64,000 nt of DNA. Source: Parabacteroides sp900760525. Its GTDB lineage: Bacteria; Bacteroidota; Bacteroidia; Bacteroidales; Tannerellaceae. The notes beneath the pieces are model-generated. The model had not been told where the DNA came from and did not search any database. It was given only the letters and a program-made list of their open reading frames with translations. Below, piece by piece: positions 54,166 to 63,235 of this stretch. Positions within the stretch are counted from its first letter, which is position 1, and every line of letters begins with the position of its first letter. The DNA lies in the NCBI RefSeq assembly GCF_049860805.1, contig NZ_CP187555.1:4774001-4838000 (forward strand), given 5' to 3'. The position numbers and the translations under genes are program-made.

Positions 54166-57100
54166 ATGATGGTCGATTGGATCACAGTGATCCAATACCT
54201 GATTTCCGGAAATCAGGTATTGGATCACAGTGATCCAATACCTGATTTCCGGAAATCAGGTATTTATCGAGTATTTAATTTTATTTTTTTATTTCTGTTT
54301 TTCTACGCGGGAACAGTATTTGCATCAGGTTCTTATGCTTCAAATACGATACTGTCTATTAATGCAGAGAAGAAGAGTATAGCAGAAGTATTAAACGTTA
54401 TAGAAAATAAATCGGAGTATCATTTTTTCTATAACAGTAAGTTGGTCAATGTCGATCGCAAAGTAACGCTTGCCGTAGATAACAAAGATATCTTTACGAT
54501 ATTAGACATTTTGTTTAAAAACAGTAATATAGCTTATAAAGTCGTAGATAAAGACATTATTCTGACTGAATCAGCTATTCCTTCAAAAAATGAAAAATAC
54601 CAGGCAAGTAAACGAATCACCGGTATTATAAAAGATCAGACAGGTGAACCTGTCATAGGTGCGAATGTCGTGCTTAAGGGTGATAATGGGACCGGTACGA
54701 TCACTGACATAAATGGGCGGTACAGCCTGGATGTTCCTGAAAATGCGATTTTGATAATTTCTTATATTGGATATACTTCCATCGAGATTCCGGTAAAAGG
54801 GCAATCGGAAATTAATGTGACATTGGAAGAAGATTCTCAAGCAATTGAAGAAGTTGTCGTTGTCGGCTATGGTACTCAAAAAAAGGTAAACTTAGTTGGA
54901 GCGGTGGCTGCTGTCAATGTTGATGAAAAAATATCGAGCCGTTCTATATCCAATGTGTCTTCCGGTCTTTCCGGTTTGGTACCTGGTTTACAGGTTTCCC
55001 AAACAACCAGTATGGCTGGTAATGATAATGCCTCATTGATGATTCGTGGTATGGGTACGGTGAACAATACCAGTCCGTTAGTAGTCGTTGACGGTATGCC
55101 GGATGTAGATATCAACCGTATCAATATGGCAGATGTTGAAAGTATTTCGGTATTGAAAGATGCAGCGTCTGCTTCTATTTATGGATCCCGTGCCGCTAAT
55201 GGGGTTATTCTGATAACAACTCGTACTGGTAAAAAAGGGAAGACAAGTATTAATTTTACGGGTTCTTATGCGATAGAAAAACCTTCACGTTCTTATGACT
55301 TTATGGATGATTACCCACGTGCATTGACATTGCAACAGTTTAGGGCTGCATCAGGTACAAAACGGGAAAGTTACAACTTCAAAGATGGAACGATCGATCA
55401 ATGGATGGCGTTGGGAATGATTGATCCGCTACGCTATCCGAATACTGATTGGTTTGATACTTTTATGCGTACCGGTACCCTTCAAAACTATACGCTTTCA
55501 GCAACTGGTGGAAACGATAAGTCTAATTTTTACATTTCTATCGGTATGATGGACAAAGAGGGTATTCAGATGAAAAACGATTTCAAACGTTATAATACCC
55601 GTTTCAATTATGACTATAATATGTTCAATAATGTGAAAGTGGGTGCTCGTTTTGATGGCAACTGGTCTGAATTTACTTATAGTGGTTATGCCGATGGTAT
55701 TACGAATAACGATACCAGCGATTCCGGAGGTGGTGATATGCAATATGCAGTTGCAGGTGTTACTCCTTATGATCCTGTGACTGGCCGTTACGGTGGCGTT
55801 ATGGCTTATGGCGAAGATATTCAGGCTTATAACCCGTATGCTTTTTTTGATAGCCGCAATCCGAAGCAGACTCGTCAACAATTGAATGGAAGTATTTATT
55901 TGGATTGGAATGTCTTTAAGGGTTTTACAGCTCATATCGATTATGCACTGAGCTTTAGTAACTATTTTCAGAAAAGGGCTGATACTCCGACCGGAGCTGC
56001 TTATGATTTTCAGACAGGAAAAGATATCGGACGTTATTATGTTGCTGATAATGTGGGGGTCAGTGATAATAATACAACCAACTACAAGACACAGTTGAAT
56101 GGTCGTTTGCAATATGAAACGACTATTGCGAAAAATCATAATATCGGTGCTATGTTTGTCTATAGCGAAGAATATTGGCATACCCGTTCAACGGGGGCTT
56201 CCCGCAACGATCGTATTCATCCGTCGACCAGTGAAATTAATGCAGCTTTGACGAATGTTCAAAGTAATTCGGGAAGTTCTGCTTCTGAAGGTTTGAGATC
56301 CTATATCGGGCGTATGAATTATAGCGCATATGACAAGTATTTGTTAGAATTCAGTTTCCGCGTGGATGGATCTTCAAAGTTTATAAAAGGTCATCAGTAT
56401 GGTTTCTTCCCGACTGTGGCAGCAGGTTGGCGTTTCACTGAAGAAGAGTTTCTGAAGAAATATTTTTCTTCTTGGCTTTCAAGTGGTAAACTTCGTGCTT
56501 CTTGGGGAAAGTTAGGAGACAATTCGGGAGTTGGCCGTTTTGAACAGTTGGAAACCCTAAGCGCTATGAATTATATGTCGAGCGATGTTGTTAAAGGATT
56601 TGTCAACAAGAAAATGGTTAACAAAGATCTTTCTTGGGAAGTATCTACGGATATCAACGTGGGTTTGGATTTAGGTTTCTTGAATAATCGCTTGCGTACG
56701 GAAATCGATTTCTATAACCGTTTGCGTACAGGTATGAACCGCCCGTCCCAGATGTCAATACACCTGACTGGTGCGTATAGTGCTCCCCGTGCTAATATCG
56801 GTGATTTGCTGAATAGGGGTTTGGAATTGAACTTGACCTGGAAAGATAAAATCGGTAATGTGGATTATTCTGTTAACCTGAACGGAGCTTATAACCGAAC
56901 AGTATTGAAAGAGTGGAACGAATTCCTCAGTCGGGGATGGGTTTATCTGGATATGCCTTACCATTTCTTATATATTTATGAAAACAACGGTATTGCTCAA
57001 ACTTGGCAGGATATTTATAACAACACGCCTCAAGGTCTATCGCCAGGTGATGTGATCCGTAAAGATTTGAACGGCGATGGTATAATAGATGGCAAAGATA

Positions 57101-57603
57101 AAAAAGCTTATCCGAATATTCAGCGGGATCGTCCGACAACAACTTATGGTATTACCTTGCAGGCTGCTTGGAAAGGATTCGATATCTCTATGTTGTTTAA
57201 TGGAGGTTTGGGACGTAAGGATTTCTGGCTTACAGACTTTAATAATACGGCATTTGCCGACAGGCGATATGCTTCCACATGGGATCACTGGACCGAACCC
57301 TGGTCTTTAGAGAACAGAGGTGGGGAGTGGCCGAGATTAGGTACAAGTACGGATAGAAGCGATAACAGCTATTGGCTTTATAACATGAATTATCTTAGAA
57401 TGAAAAATATCATGTTAGGATATAATCTGCCGAAAAAACTTTTATCAAAGATATCGATGACGAATTTGAGGATTTATGCTTCAGCCGAAAATTTGTTTAC
57501 CGTGACAAAATATCCTGGGCTGGATCCTGAAAAGAAAAACAGTGCCCGTGACTTGTATCCGATCAACCGGTCTTTCTCAATCGGTCTTAATGTTAGTTTT
57601 TAA
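54166..57603 (+). CDS. SusC/RagA-type TonB-dependent transporter with STN domain
   Basis: 1145 residues. N-terminal extension from the start, signal-like segment (FNFIFLFLFFYAGTVFASG, about 38-56), STN domain (KSIAEVLNVIENKSEYHFFY, about 70-130), CarboxypepD_reg-like domain (about 150-225), TonB plug with VVVGYGTQKK (about 232-241), and barrel to the final Phe. The 5' end holds two 43-bp palindromic units (54176-54261): with one unit the frame would open at ATG 54153 (MVKNNDGR), with two it opens here. The upstream ATG frame ends in TGA within the second unit. SusC imports oligosaccharides and signals to FecR. Confidence 0.9.
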   Translation: MMVDWITVIQYLISGNQVLDHSDPIPDFRKSGIYRVFNFIFLFLFFYAGTVFASGSYASNTILSINAEKKSIAEVLNVIENKSEYHFFYNSKLVNVDRKVTLAVDNKDIFTILDILFKNSNIAYKVVDKDIILTESAIPSKNEKYQASKRITGIIKDQTGEPVIGANVVLKGDNGTGTITDINGRYSLDVPENAILIISYIGYTSIEIPVKGQSEINVTLEEDSQAIEEVVVVGYGTQKKVNLVGAVAAVNVDEKISSRSISNVSSGLSGLVPGLQVSQTTSMAGNDNASLMIRGMGTVNNTSPLVVVDGMPDVDINRINMADVESISVLKDAASASIYGSRAANGVILITTRTGKKGKTSINFTGSYAIEKPSRSYDFMDDYPRALTLQQFRAASGTKRESYNFKDGTIDQWMALGMIDPLRYPNTDWFDTFMRTGTLQNYTLSATGGNDKSNFYISIGMMDKEGIQMKNDFKRYNTRFNYDYNMFNNVKVGARFDGNWSEFTYSGYADGITNNDTSDSGGGDMQYAVAGVTPYDPVTGRYGGVMAYGEDIQAYNPYAFFDSRNPKQTRQQLNGSIYLDWNVFKGFTAHIDYALSFSNYFQKRADTPTGAAYDFQTGKDIGRYYVADNVGVSDNNTTNYKTQLNGRLQYETTIAKNHNIGAMFVYSEEYWHTRSTGASRNDRIHPSTSEINAALTNVQSNSGSSASEGLRSYIGRMNYSAYDKYLLEFSFRVDGSSKFIKGHQYGFFPTVAAGWRFTEEEFLKKYFSSWLSSGKLRASWGKLGDNSGVGRFEQLETLSAMNYMSSDVVKGFVNKKMVNKDLSWEVSTDINVGLDLGFLNNRLRTEIDFYNRLRTGMNRPSQMSIHLTGAYSAPRANIGDLLNRGLELNLTWKDKIGNVDYSVNLNGAYNRTVLKEWNEFLSRGWVYLDMPYHFLYIYENNGIAQTWQDIYNNTPQGLSPGDVIRKDLNGDGIIDGKDKKAYPNIQRDRPTTTYGITLQAAWKGFDISMLFNGGLGRKDFWLTDFNNTAFADRRYASTWDHWTEPWSLENRGGEWPRLGTSTDRSDNSYWLYNMNYLRMKNIMLGYNLPKKLLSKISMTNLRIYASAENLFTVTKYPGLDPEKKNSARDLYPINRSFSIGLNVSF
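54176..54261. repeat. Two tandem 43-bp units, each made of two palindromes
   Basis: Units 54176-54218 and 54219-54261 are identical. Each is a 21-bp palindrome (ATTGGATCAC-A-GTGATCCAAT) followed by a 22-bp perfect palindrome (ACCTGATTTCC-GGAAATCAGGT). Since 43 is not a multiple of three, copy number changes the reading frame at the start of susC. The mRNA would fold into strong hairpins here. Confidence 0.9.
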
Positions 57604-57614
57604 ACAGGAATGGT

Positions 57615-59504
57615 ATGAAAAAAAATGGATTTATAATATTAACGATCGCATGTGTTGTTGGAGCTAATCTGACATTATCTTCATGCGTTGATAATTTATT
57701 GAACCAGACTCCGGCAGGAGAACTGGCTTCTTCCTTATATTGGAAAACAGAAAGTGATGCAGAATATGCAATCAATGGTGTTTATAGCCAGGCGAGAGCT
57801 ATGTTCAATCGTGATTATGTATTCGATGGGAACACGGAATATCTGAGATTCAGAGGAAATGTCGGCACATCTCAAGCTACCGGAGACCGGAGCATCGCTT
57901 ATCGTAGCGGTTCTTATAATAATCCTTCTTCCACATACGGGAGTAGTTTCGATAATTATTATCAATATGCTTATGCAACGGTCAATCGTGCCAACTATGC
58001 TATTCAGAATATAGAAAAAATGCTCCCCGATGTCAAGACGGAAGAGTCTAAAGCAAAGTTGGAAGCCTTTATTGGTGAAGCTAAGATGTTAAGAGGAATG
58101 GCTTATTTCCGCCTGATTTCCATGTGGGGAGATGTGCCGTATTTTGATAAGATCATAGAGAGTAATGATGAGGTAGCCAACATTTCACGTACTTCTATTA
58201 CTGAAATTAAGCAGCATATTTATGATGATTTTACTTATGCCTGGGAAAAACTTCCGGCAAAACCGGTGGCTTTAGGACGTTTTACTAAATGGGGCGCTTT
58301 GGCATTCCGGGGTAAATTGCAACTTTTTTGGGCTTGCTGGAACCGTACCTCTTGGCCGTGGAATACTCCAGTCTCTCCTGACGGAGGTTGGCCGGAATTA
58401 GACACGTTCACTCCTAATGCGTCTGAGTCGGCACAAGCCTATAAAGATGCAGCTGCCGATTTTAAGAAAGTAATCGAGGAATCTGGTATTAGTTTGTTCC
58501 GTAATGGTGAACCTGGCGATTGGGGAGAAATGGGGGGATGTGAAGTATTGCCTAATTATTTCTATCTCTTTTTACCAACGGCAAATGCAGATCCTGAATT
58601 AATGGTCGGTTTTACGCATGGTGGAACCGGAACCGGACAGGGGGAAGAGTTGATGAGAGATTTCGGTACACGTGCAACGGAAGGTAGCCAAGGATGGGGA
58701 CAACCACGTGCAGAATTGGCTAATCGTTACCAGTCAACTGTCACTGGTGATTTTTGCGAAAATCTGATCCCGAAGAATCCGGCTGATGCAGATGCTCGTA
58801 CAGCTATTAATTCTGCTTTAAATCCTGAATCTTATAAAGATCGTGATTACCGTATGAAATCGACATTATTATGGGACGGAGAAACGATGGTGACCATGTT
58901 AAGTCTTTCTTTTGATCAAATTCGTAAGTATCAGTATAAGACATTAAAAGGTACGGTAGACGGGTACGGCGCTATCAATGCCGATGGTGATCAGACCGGT
59001 TATATCATGAGAAAGTTTGTCCGCAATTATGCTGGACAAGGTCGTTCGGATGGTGATTACCATATGCCGGTAATGCGTTTGGCCGATGTCTATTTGATGT
59101 ATGCGGAAGCAGCCAATGAGGCTTATGGTCCTACAGGTGATGGAGGACTGGCACTTGATGTTGTCAATCGAGTTCGGCATCGCGGTAATTTGCCGGCTTT
59201 AAAACCAGAGAAATATGCTGATAAATTGACATTCTTTTATGCGATCGAGCAGGAGAGAATAGTAGAATTGTTTGCGGAAGGACAGCGTTTCTTCGATCTT
59301 CGCCGCTGGCGGTCCATAGAACGCGTCTTTTTGCCGCCACAGACATCTCCTGGGGTTAGGATGTATGATACACACGGTGCTTTGAGGCAGACTGTGTTTA
59401 ATAATACTTCCTTGTTGAACTATCAACGAAACTATATCTTCCGGATTCCACCTTCTGAAAGAAATAAGAATCCGAATTTGACACAGAATACACCATGGTT
59501 GTAA
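57615..59504 (+). CDS. SusD/RagB-family nutrient-binding lipoprotein
   Basis: 629 residues. Lipobox LSSC (Cys24), TPR-rich N-terminal region (YWKTESDAEYAINGVYSQ, MLRGMAYFRLISMWGDVPYF), and the conserved C-terminal RRWRSIERVF. It forms the lid of the SusC pair and binds glycans at the surface. 11 bp downstream of susC in the same operon. Confidence 0.94.
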   Translation: MKKNGFIILTIACVVGANLTLSSCVDNLLNQTPAGELASSLYWKTESDAEYAINGVYSQARAMFNRDYVFDGNTEYLRFRGNVGTSQATGDRSIAYRSGSYNNPSSTYGSSFDNYYQYAYATVNRANYAIQNIEKMLPDVKTEESKAKLEAFIGEAKMLRGMAYFRLISMWGDVPYFDKIIESNDEVANISRTSITEIKQHIYDDFTYAWEKLPAKPVALGRFTKWGALAFRGKLQLFWACWNRTSWPWNTPVSPDGGWPELDTFTPNASESAQAYKDAAADFKKVIEESGISLFRNGEPGDWGEMGGCEVLPNYFYLFLPTANADPELMVGFTHGGTGTGQGEELMRDFGTRATEGSQGWGQPRAELANRYQSTVTGDFCENLIPKNPADADARTAINSALNPESYKDRDYRMKSTLLWDGETMVTMLSLSFDQIRKYQYKTLKGTVDGYGAINADGDQTGYIMRKFVRNYAGQGRSDGDYHMPVMRLADVYLMYAEAANEAYGPTGDGGLALDVVNRVRHRGNLPALKPEKYADKLTFFYAIEQERIVELFAEGQRFFDLRRWRSIERVFLPPQTSPGVRMYDTHGALRQTVFNNTSLLNYQRNYIFRIPPSERNKNPNLTQNTPWL

Positions 59505-59520
59505 TTAAAAATTGGATGAT

Positions 59521-60024
59521 ATGAAAAATATGATTAATAAAATTTGCTTGTTTCTGTTCATTGCCCTGATTGCCGCATCATGTGAAGATTTTCCGGTAGA
59601 TGAAGACGGTTTGCTGATCACGACAAGAGCGGAATGTTATGTGAGTAACTTTGATTTGTATGATACGGATCATCAGACGATTAAGTTGGGTAATGCCTAT
59701 ATTGATACGACAGCTCAAGTCGCTGTTATGTATGTCAAATTTGGTACTCCGATTAATAATGTTTGGCCGCGTATATCTCTTTGTGAAGATGCAAAACTGG
59801 CTCCTAAAATTACGGATTGGATGGATTTCTCCGGTTCCAAAATGAACCTGGAATTCATCGAAGGTGATTGGAAGTCCGGGAATCCGTCAGATCAGTTGGG
59901 TGAACGCATAGTTAATAATCCGTCGGCATTTCCCTCGACAGCCAAACGATTTACTGTAATCGCCGGTAATCGTGAAATTAAAAAGGAATACATATTCCTT
60001 ATAGTAGAAAGACCATTGCAATAA
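59521..60024 (+). CDS. PUL lipoprotein of unknown family (SusE position)
   Basis: 167 residues from ATG 59521 (MKNMINK); a TTG at 59512 is a less likely start. Lipobox IAASC, about residue 21. A compact beta-rich protein follows, probably one Ig-like domain. Its position after SusD and its lipid anchor suggest surface glycan binding. DUF5018-like at a guess; not confirmed. Confidence 0.7.
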   Translation: MKNMINKICLFLFIALIAASCEDFPVDEDGLLITTRAECYVSNFDLYDTDHQTIKLGNAYIDTTAQVAVMYVKFGTPINNVWPRISLCEDAKLAPKITDWMDFSGSKMNLEFIEGDWKSGNPSDQLGERIVNNPSAFPSTAKRFTVIAGNREIKKEYIFLIVERPLQ

Positions 60025-60030
60025 TAAAAG

Positions 60031-61032
60031 ATGAAAAGTATGAAACTGAAATATTATTATTTTATATTGTTGTCATTTGCTTTAACTTTGGTTGCATGTG
60101 ATGATGATCCCGTGTTATTTAAGGATCCGGTCTCTGCATTAAGCAATGATTGTATCAAACGCAGTCTACCTGTTGCTCCGAATATCGTAGGCAATGAAAT
60201 AGAATTTGTCTATGCGATGGCTATTCCTGATGAACTGGGAAAACTTTCGTCCGCTCAGGTGGTGAGCAGTATTGCCGGTGCTGCCGGTACTTACTTTGAT
60301 CCTAATTCGTATTATACAAATTCTTCTGGTCAGGATATCCCCGTAAAAGTTTGTTCGGACTCACAAACAAGTGGATCGACAACTTCTATAAATTTTTCTG
60401 TTGATACTTGTGCGGCGACTCTTCGTTACTATTATATTATACCGGAGGAGGCTCGTGGTAAAGAAGTACAGTTTGCATTCTCGGTTAAAGCCAGTAACGG
60501 CCAGACTGCGGAATACAAATTAGGCCCGTATAAAATTTCAAAAATGGATATGATCAAGGATTTGTCAGTGACTGATGACAAATGTTATCTTTCATTTTCG
60601 AATGAAGGAGAAGCTGTACATATCTATTCAAAGGAAGACTTACAGGCTGATCCTTCATTGGCAGCGAAGATTGATATCATGTATGCCTATAGTGGAAAGT
60701 CTGATCTGTCACATGCTTTCTATACTCCCTCTTCTCCAAAAGAATATATGGGTGAAGCGAAACTCCCTTCTGGTTTTGTCAATAATACCAAGATGATCAA
60801 AATTTATGGTTTACAGGATCGTCAATTGTCTGATTTGCAATATAGCAAATTTGTTGATGATTTGGATTTTGAAACAATCGATATGTCTAAGGGCATGAAC
60901 TATATCTTGGGATTGAAAGAAGAAGCCGGTGCATGGATTGAGACAGCAGACGCTAAATATCGGGCATATGTTTATATTAACAAGGCATCTACAGGTGAGA
61001 TGACTATCAGTGCCAAAAGGTATAAAATGTAA
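60031..61032 (+). CDS. DUF4466 family lipoprotein
   Basis: 333 residues. Lipobox TLVAC at about residue 23, followed by acidic DDDP. The body (CIKRSLPVAPNIVGNEIEFVYAMA) resembles DUF4466, a Bacteroides PUL-associated family. Two beta-sandwich-like parts are likely. It is probably surface exposed and helps recognise the substrate. Confidence 0.7.
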   Translation: MKSMKLKYYYFILLSFALTLVACDDDPVLFKDPVSALSNDCIKRSLPVAPNIVGNEIEFVYAMAIPDELGKLSSAQVVSSIAGAAGTYFDPNSYYTNSSGQDIPVKVCSDSQTSGSTTSINFSVDTCAATLRYYYIIPEEARGKEVQFAFSVKASNGQTAEYKLGPYKISKMDMIKDLSVTDDKCYLSFSNEGEAVHIYSKEDLQADPSLAAKIDIMYAYSGKSDLSHAFYTPSSPKEYMGEAKLPSGFVNNTKMIKIYGLQDRQLSDLQYSKFVDDLDFETIDMSKGMNYILGLKEEAGAWIETADAKYRAYVYINKASTGEMTISAKRYKM

Positions 61033-61146
61033 GTTTAATTGATGAGTTGAGAGGTTGGTAAGTTGAAGAAAGATTATAAACTCTTTAACTTACCAACTGA
61101 TTAACCCTTTATTTTTAATCTATTCTATTATATAAACCAATATATC

Positions 61147-63228
61147 ATGAGACACAACATACGATTTTTATTGATAGTAACTACGCTTTTTTTGATGACC
61201 GGTGTTGGAATTGCCCAACATTTTGTCCATCCCGGCATAGATATGAATCAAGCGGATTTGGAGTATATGCGTAAGCAAGTACAGGAAGGAAAACAACCTT
61301 GGAAGGATGCTTATGATTTGTTGAAAGAAAAAACATCTTTGGATTTTCAGGTAAGGCCTTTTGCCCATGTGATCAGTGGACCCTATTCCAAGCCTGATAT
61401 AGGAGGTAAGGATTTGTCTCAGTCTGCACGTATGGCGTATAGTTGTGCAGTCTTATGGTATATTTCAAGAGAAGAGCGTTATGCTGAAATAGTGGTCGAT
61501 ATTATTGAGAAGTGGGCCAATACTTTACGCAGTTTCGATGAGAATAACGCCAAATTGCTTGTGGCATTGACTGGTTATGAGTTTTGTAATGCTGCCGAGA
61601 TTTTGCGCTATAATTATTCCGGATGGAAAAAGAAAGATACGGAAAATATGACACGATTGATGATGTCTGCTTTCTATCCGACTATTCGTTATTATTTTCC
61701 TGTTGCAAACGGTAATTGGGACGGAGCGATTATGCATACCTTGCTGGCCATTGCTGTTTTTACTGATAATAGGGAATTATTCGATAATGCAGTCTATCAT
61801 TATTTGCATGCTAATGCGAATGGTAGTCTGATTAAATATATTTATCCTACCGGCCAATGCCAGGAGACTCGTCGGGATCAGGGGCATGTCCAAATGGGAC
61901 TTTATGAATTTGCAGGAGCGGCACGTATTGCCTACACACAAGGTGTGGATCTGTTCAGTGCTGCGGATAACAGGTTGGCTTTAGGTTTGGAGTATTCGGC
62001 ACGTTTTATATGCGGTGATTCTGTTTATGCTTATGGCGTTCCTTCGCAACGGGAACGGTTTAAATATCGGGCAGGATTCGAATACTGCATCGATCATTTT
62101 ACAGCAAAGGGCGTCGACATGCCTTATCTGAGAGAATTATGTAGTCGTACTAAAATGAACAATCCGGCAAATGCTTTGTGGAAGTTGACCGCATTTCGTG
62201 AAGAGTTCCGGCAGAAACCTTCTGAACTTGTCGGTATTCGGGAAAGTAAAATTGCTTATCATGCAGGTGCGACATTGGAACAGAATCATCCGATGAAACA
62301 TTCTGTAATCGAAGTTAATAACCGAGAAGACCTTCAAGCGGTATTGAATGCGAATGCCGGTTCTGGCAAAACACTTTTTTTACGTGCCGGTGAATATAAA
62401 TTGAAACAATCCTTGACCATTCCTTCTGATATACATATTTGTGGAGAAGGACGGAGTACAGTTTTGATTTGTGAACCGACGGTCCGGACAGCAGCTATCT
62501 TATTGGGAGATTTGGATGCAAAAAATATTACGATAGAGAATCTCGTAGTAGATGGTTCCAAAGAACATCAGGAAGCCTATGATCCGAACTCCGGACGTTT
62601 CTACAGAACCGGACGTTATAGTAATGCATTGGCAGGGATTTCCATGAGAGGAGAAACAGGACATGCTTTCGGCAATATTAAATTGAAAAATCTGACTGTG
62701 ATCAATTTTTCCAGATCTGGAGTTTATATATCGGATGCGGAAGGAATCGAGATCGAACATTGTGATTTTACGGAAAATGGTGCACATGTCGTACCCGGTC
62801 CGAGACTACAACACAACCTGATGATTCAACACTCCACAGGTGTTACGATAAAGGGTTCACGATTCGATACATCCATACGTGGTTGCGGGTTGGTTCTTGA
62901 TCATTGTAAGTCATTAAAGGTCGAAAACTGTGAAATTGCCAGGAATGGTTGGCATGGTCTGTTAATGGCTGAATGTCATAACGGCGAGATCGAAAATTGT
63001 CTGATTGAAGGTAATGACGGATGCGGTTTTATGGGTGAGTATCTGCATGATGGTTCCAGCTTGATTCAAATCAGGAATAATAAGATCCAGTATAATAATG
63101 ATTATGGAATTCAGATGTTTGGCATGAAAAAAACAGATATAAAAGATAATCTTTATAGATGGAACGGTAAAAAAGATGGACAGGAATGGCTTTCTTCTGA
63201 AAAAAAACTGCAATTGGAACAATTATAA
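61147..63228 (+). CDS. Secreted lyase-like protein: alginate-lyase domain fused to a right-handed beta-helix
   Basis: 693 residues. Signal peptide cleaved near GIAQH (about residue 24). Residues about 30-370 are an alpha/alpha-toroid of the Alginate_lyase type (NGNWDGAIMHTLLAIAVF, RDQGHVQMGLYEFAGAA); its conserved Asn, His, Tyr are present (N and H in NGNWD and HVQMGLY). Residues about 400-690 form a right-handed beta-helix with repeated NxxIxxC-like turns (HCDFTENGAH, GSRFDTSIRGCGLVLDHCK). The pairing of two lyase-type folds suggests attack on uronate-containing polysaccharide. Same operon as susCD. Confidence 0.82.
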   Translation: MRHNIRFLLIVTTLFLMTGVGIAQHFVHPGIDMNQADLEYMRKQVQEGKQPWKDAYDLLKEKTSLDFQVRPFAHVISGPYSKPDIGGKDLSQSARMAYSCAVLWYISREERYAEIVVDIIEKWANTLRSFDENNAKLLVALTGYEFCNAAEILRYNYSGWKKKDTENMTRLMMSAFYPTIRYYFPVANGNWDGAIMHTLLAIAVFTDNRELFDNAVYHYLHANANGSLIKYIYPTGQCQETRRDQGHVQMGLYEFAGAARIAYTQGVDLFSAADNRLALGLEYSARFICGDSVYAYGVPSQRERFKYRAGFEYCIDHFTAKGVDMPYLRELCSRTKMNNPANALWKLTAFREEFRQKPSELVGIRESKIAYHAGATLEQNHPMKHSVIEVNNREDLQAVLNANAGSGKTLFLRAGEYKLKQSLTIPSDIHICGEGRSTVLICEPTVRTAAILLGDLDAKNITIENLVVDGSKEHQEAYDPNSGRFYRTGRYSNALAGISMRGETGHAFGNIKLKNLTVINFSRSGVYISDAEGIEIEHCDFTENGAHVVPGPRLQHNLMIQHSTGVTIKGSRFDTSIRGCGLVLDHCKSLKVENCEIARNGWHGLLMAECHNGEIENCLIEGNDGCGFMGEYLHDGSSLIQIRNNKIQYNNDYGIQMFGMKKTDIKDNLYRWNGKKDGQEWLSSEKKLQLEQL

Positions 63229-63235
63229 TGAACAA

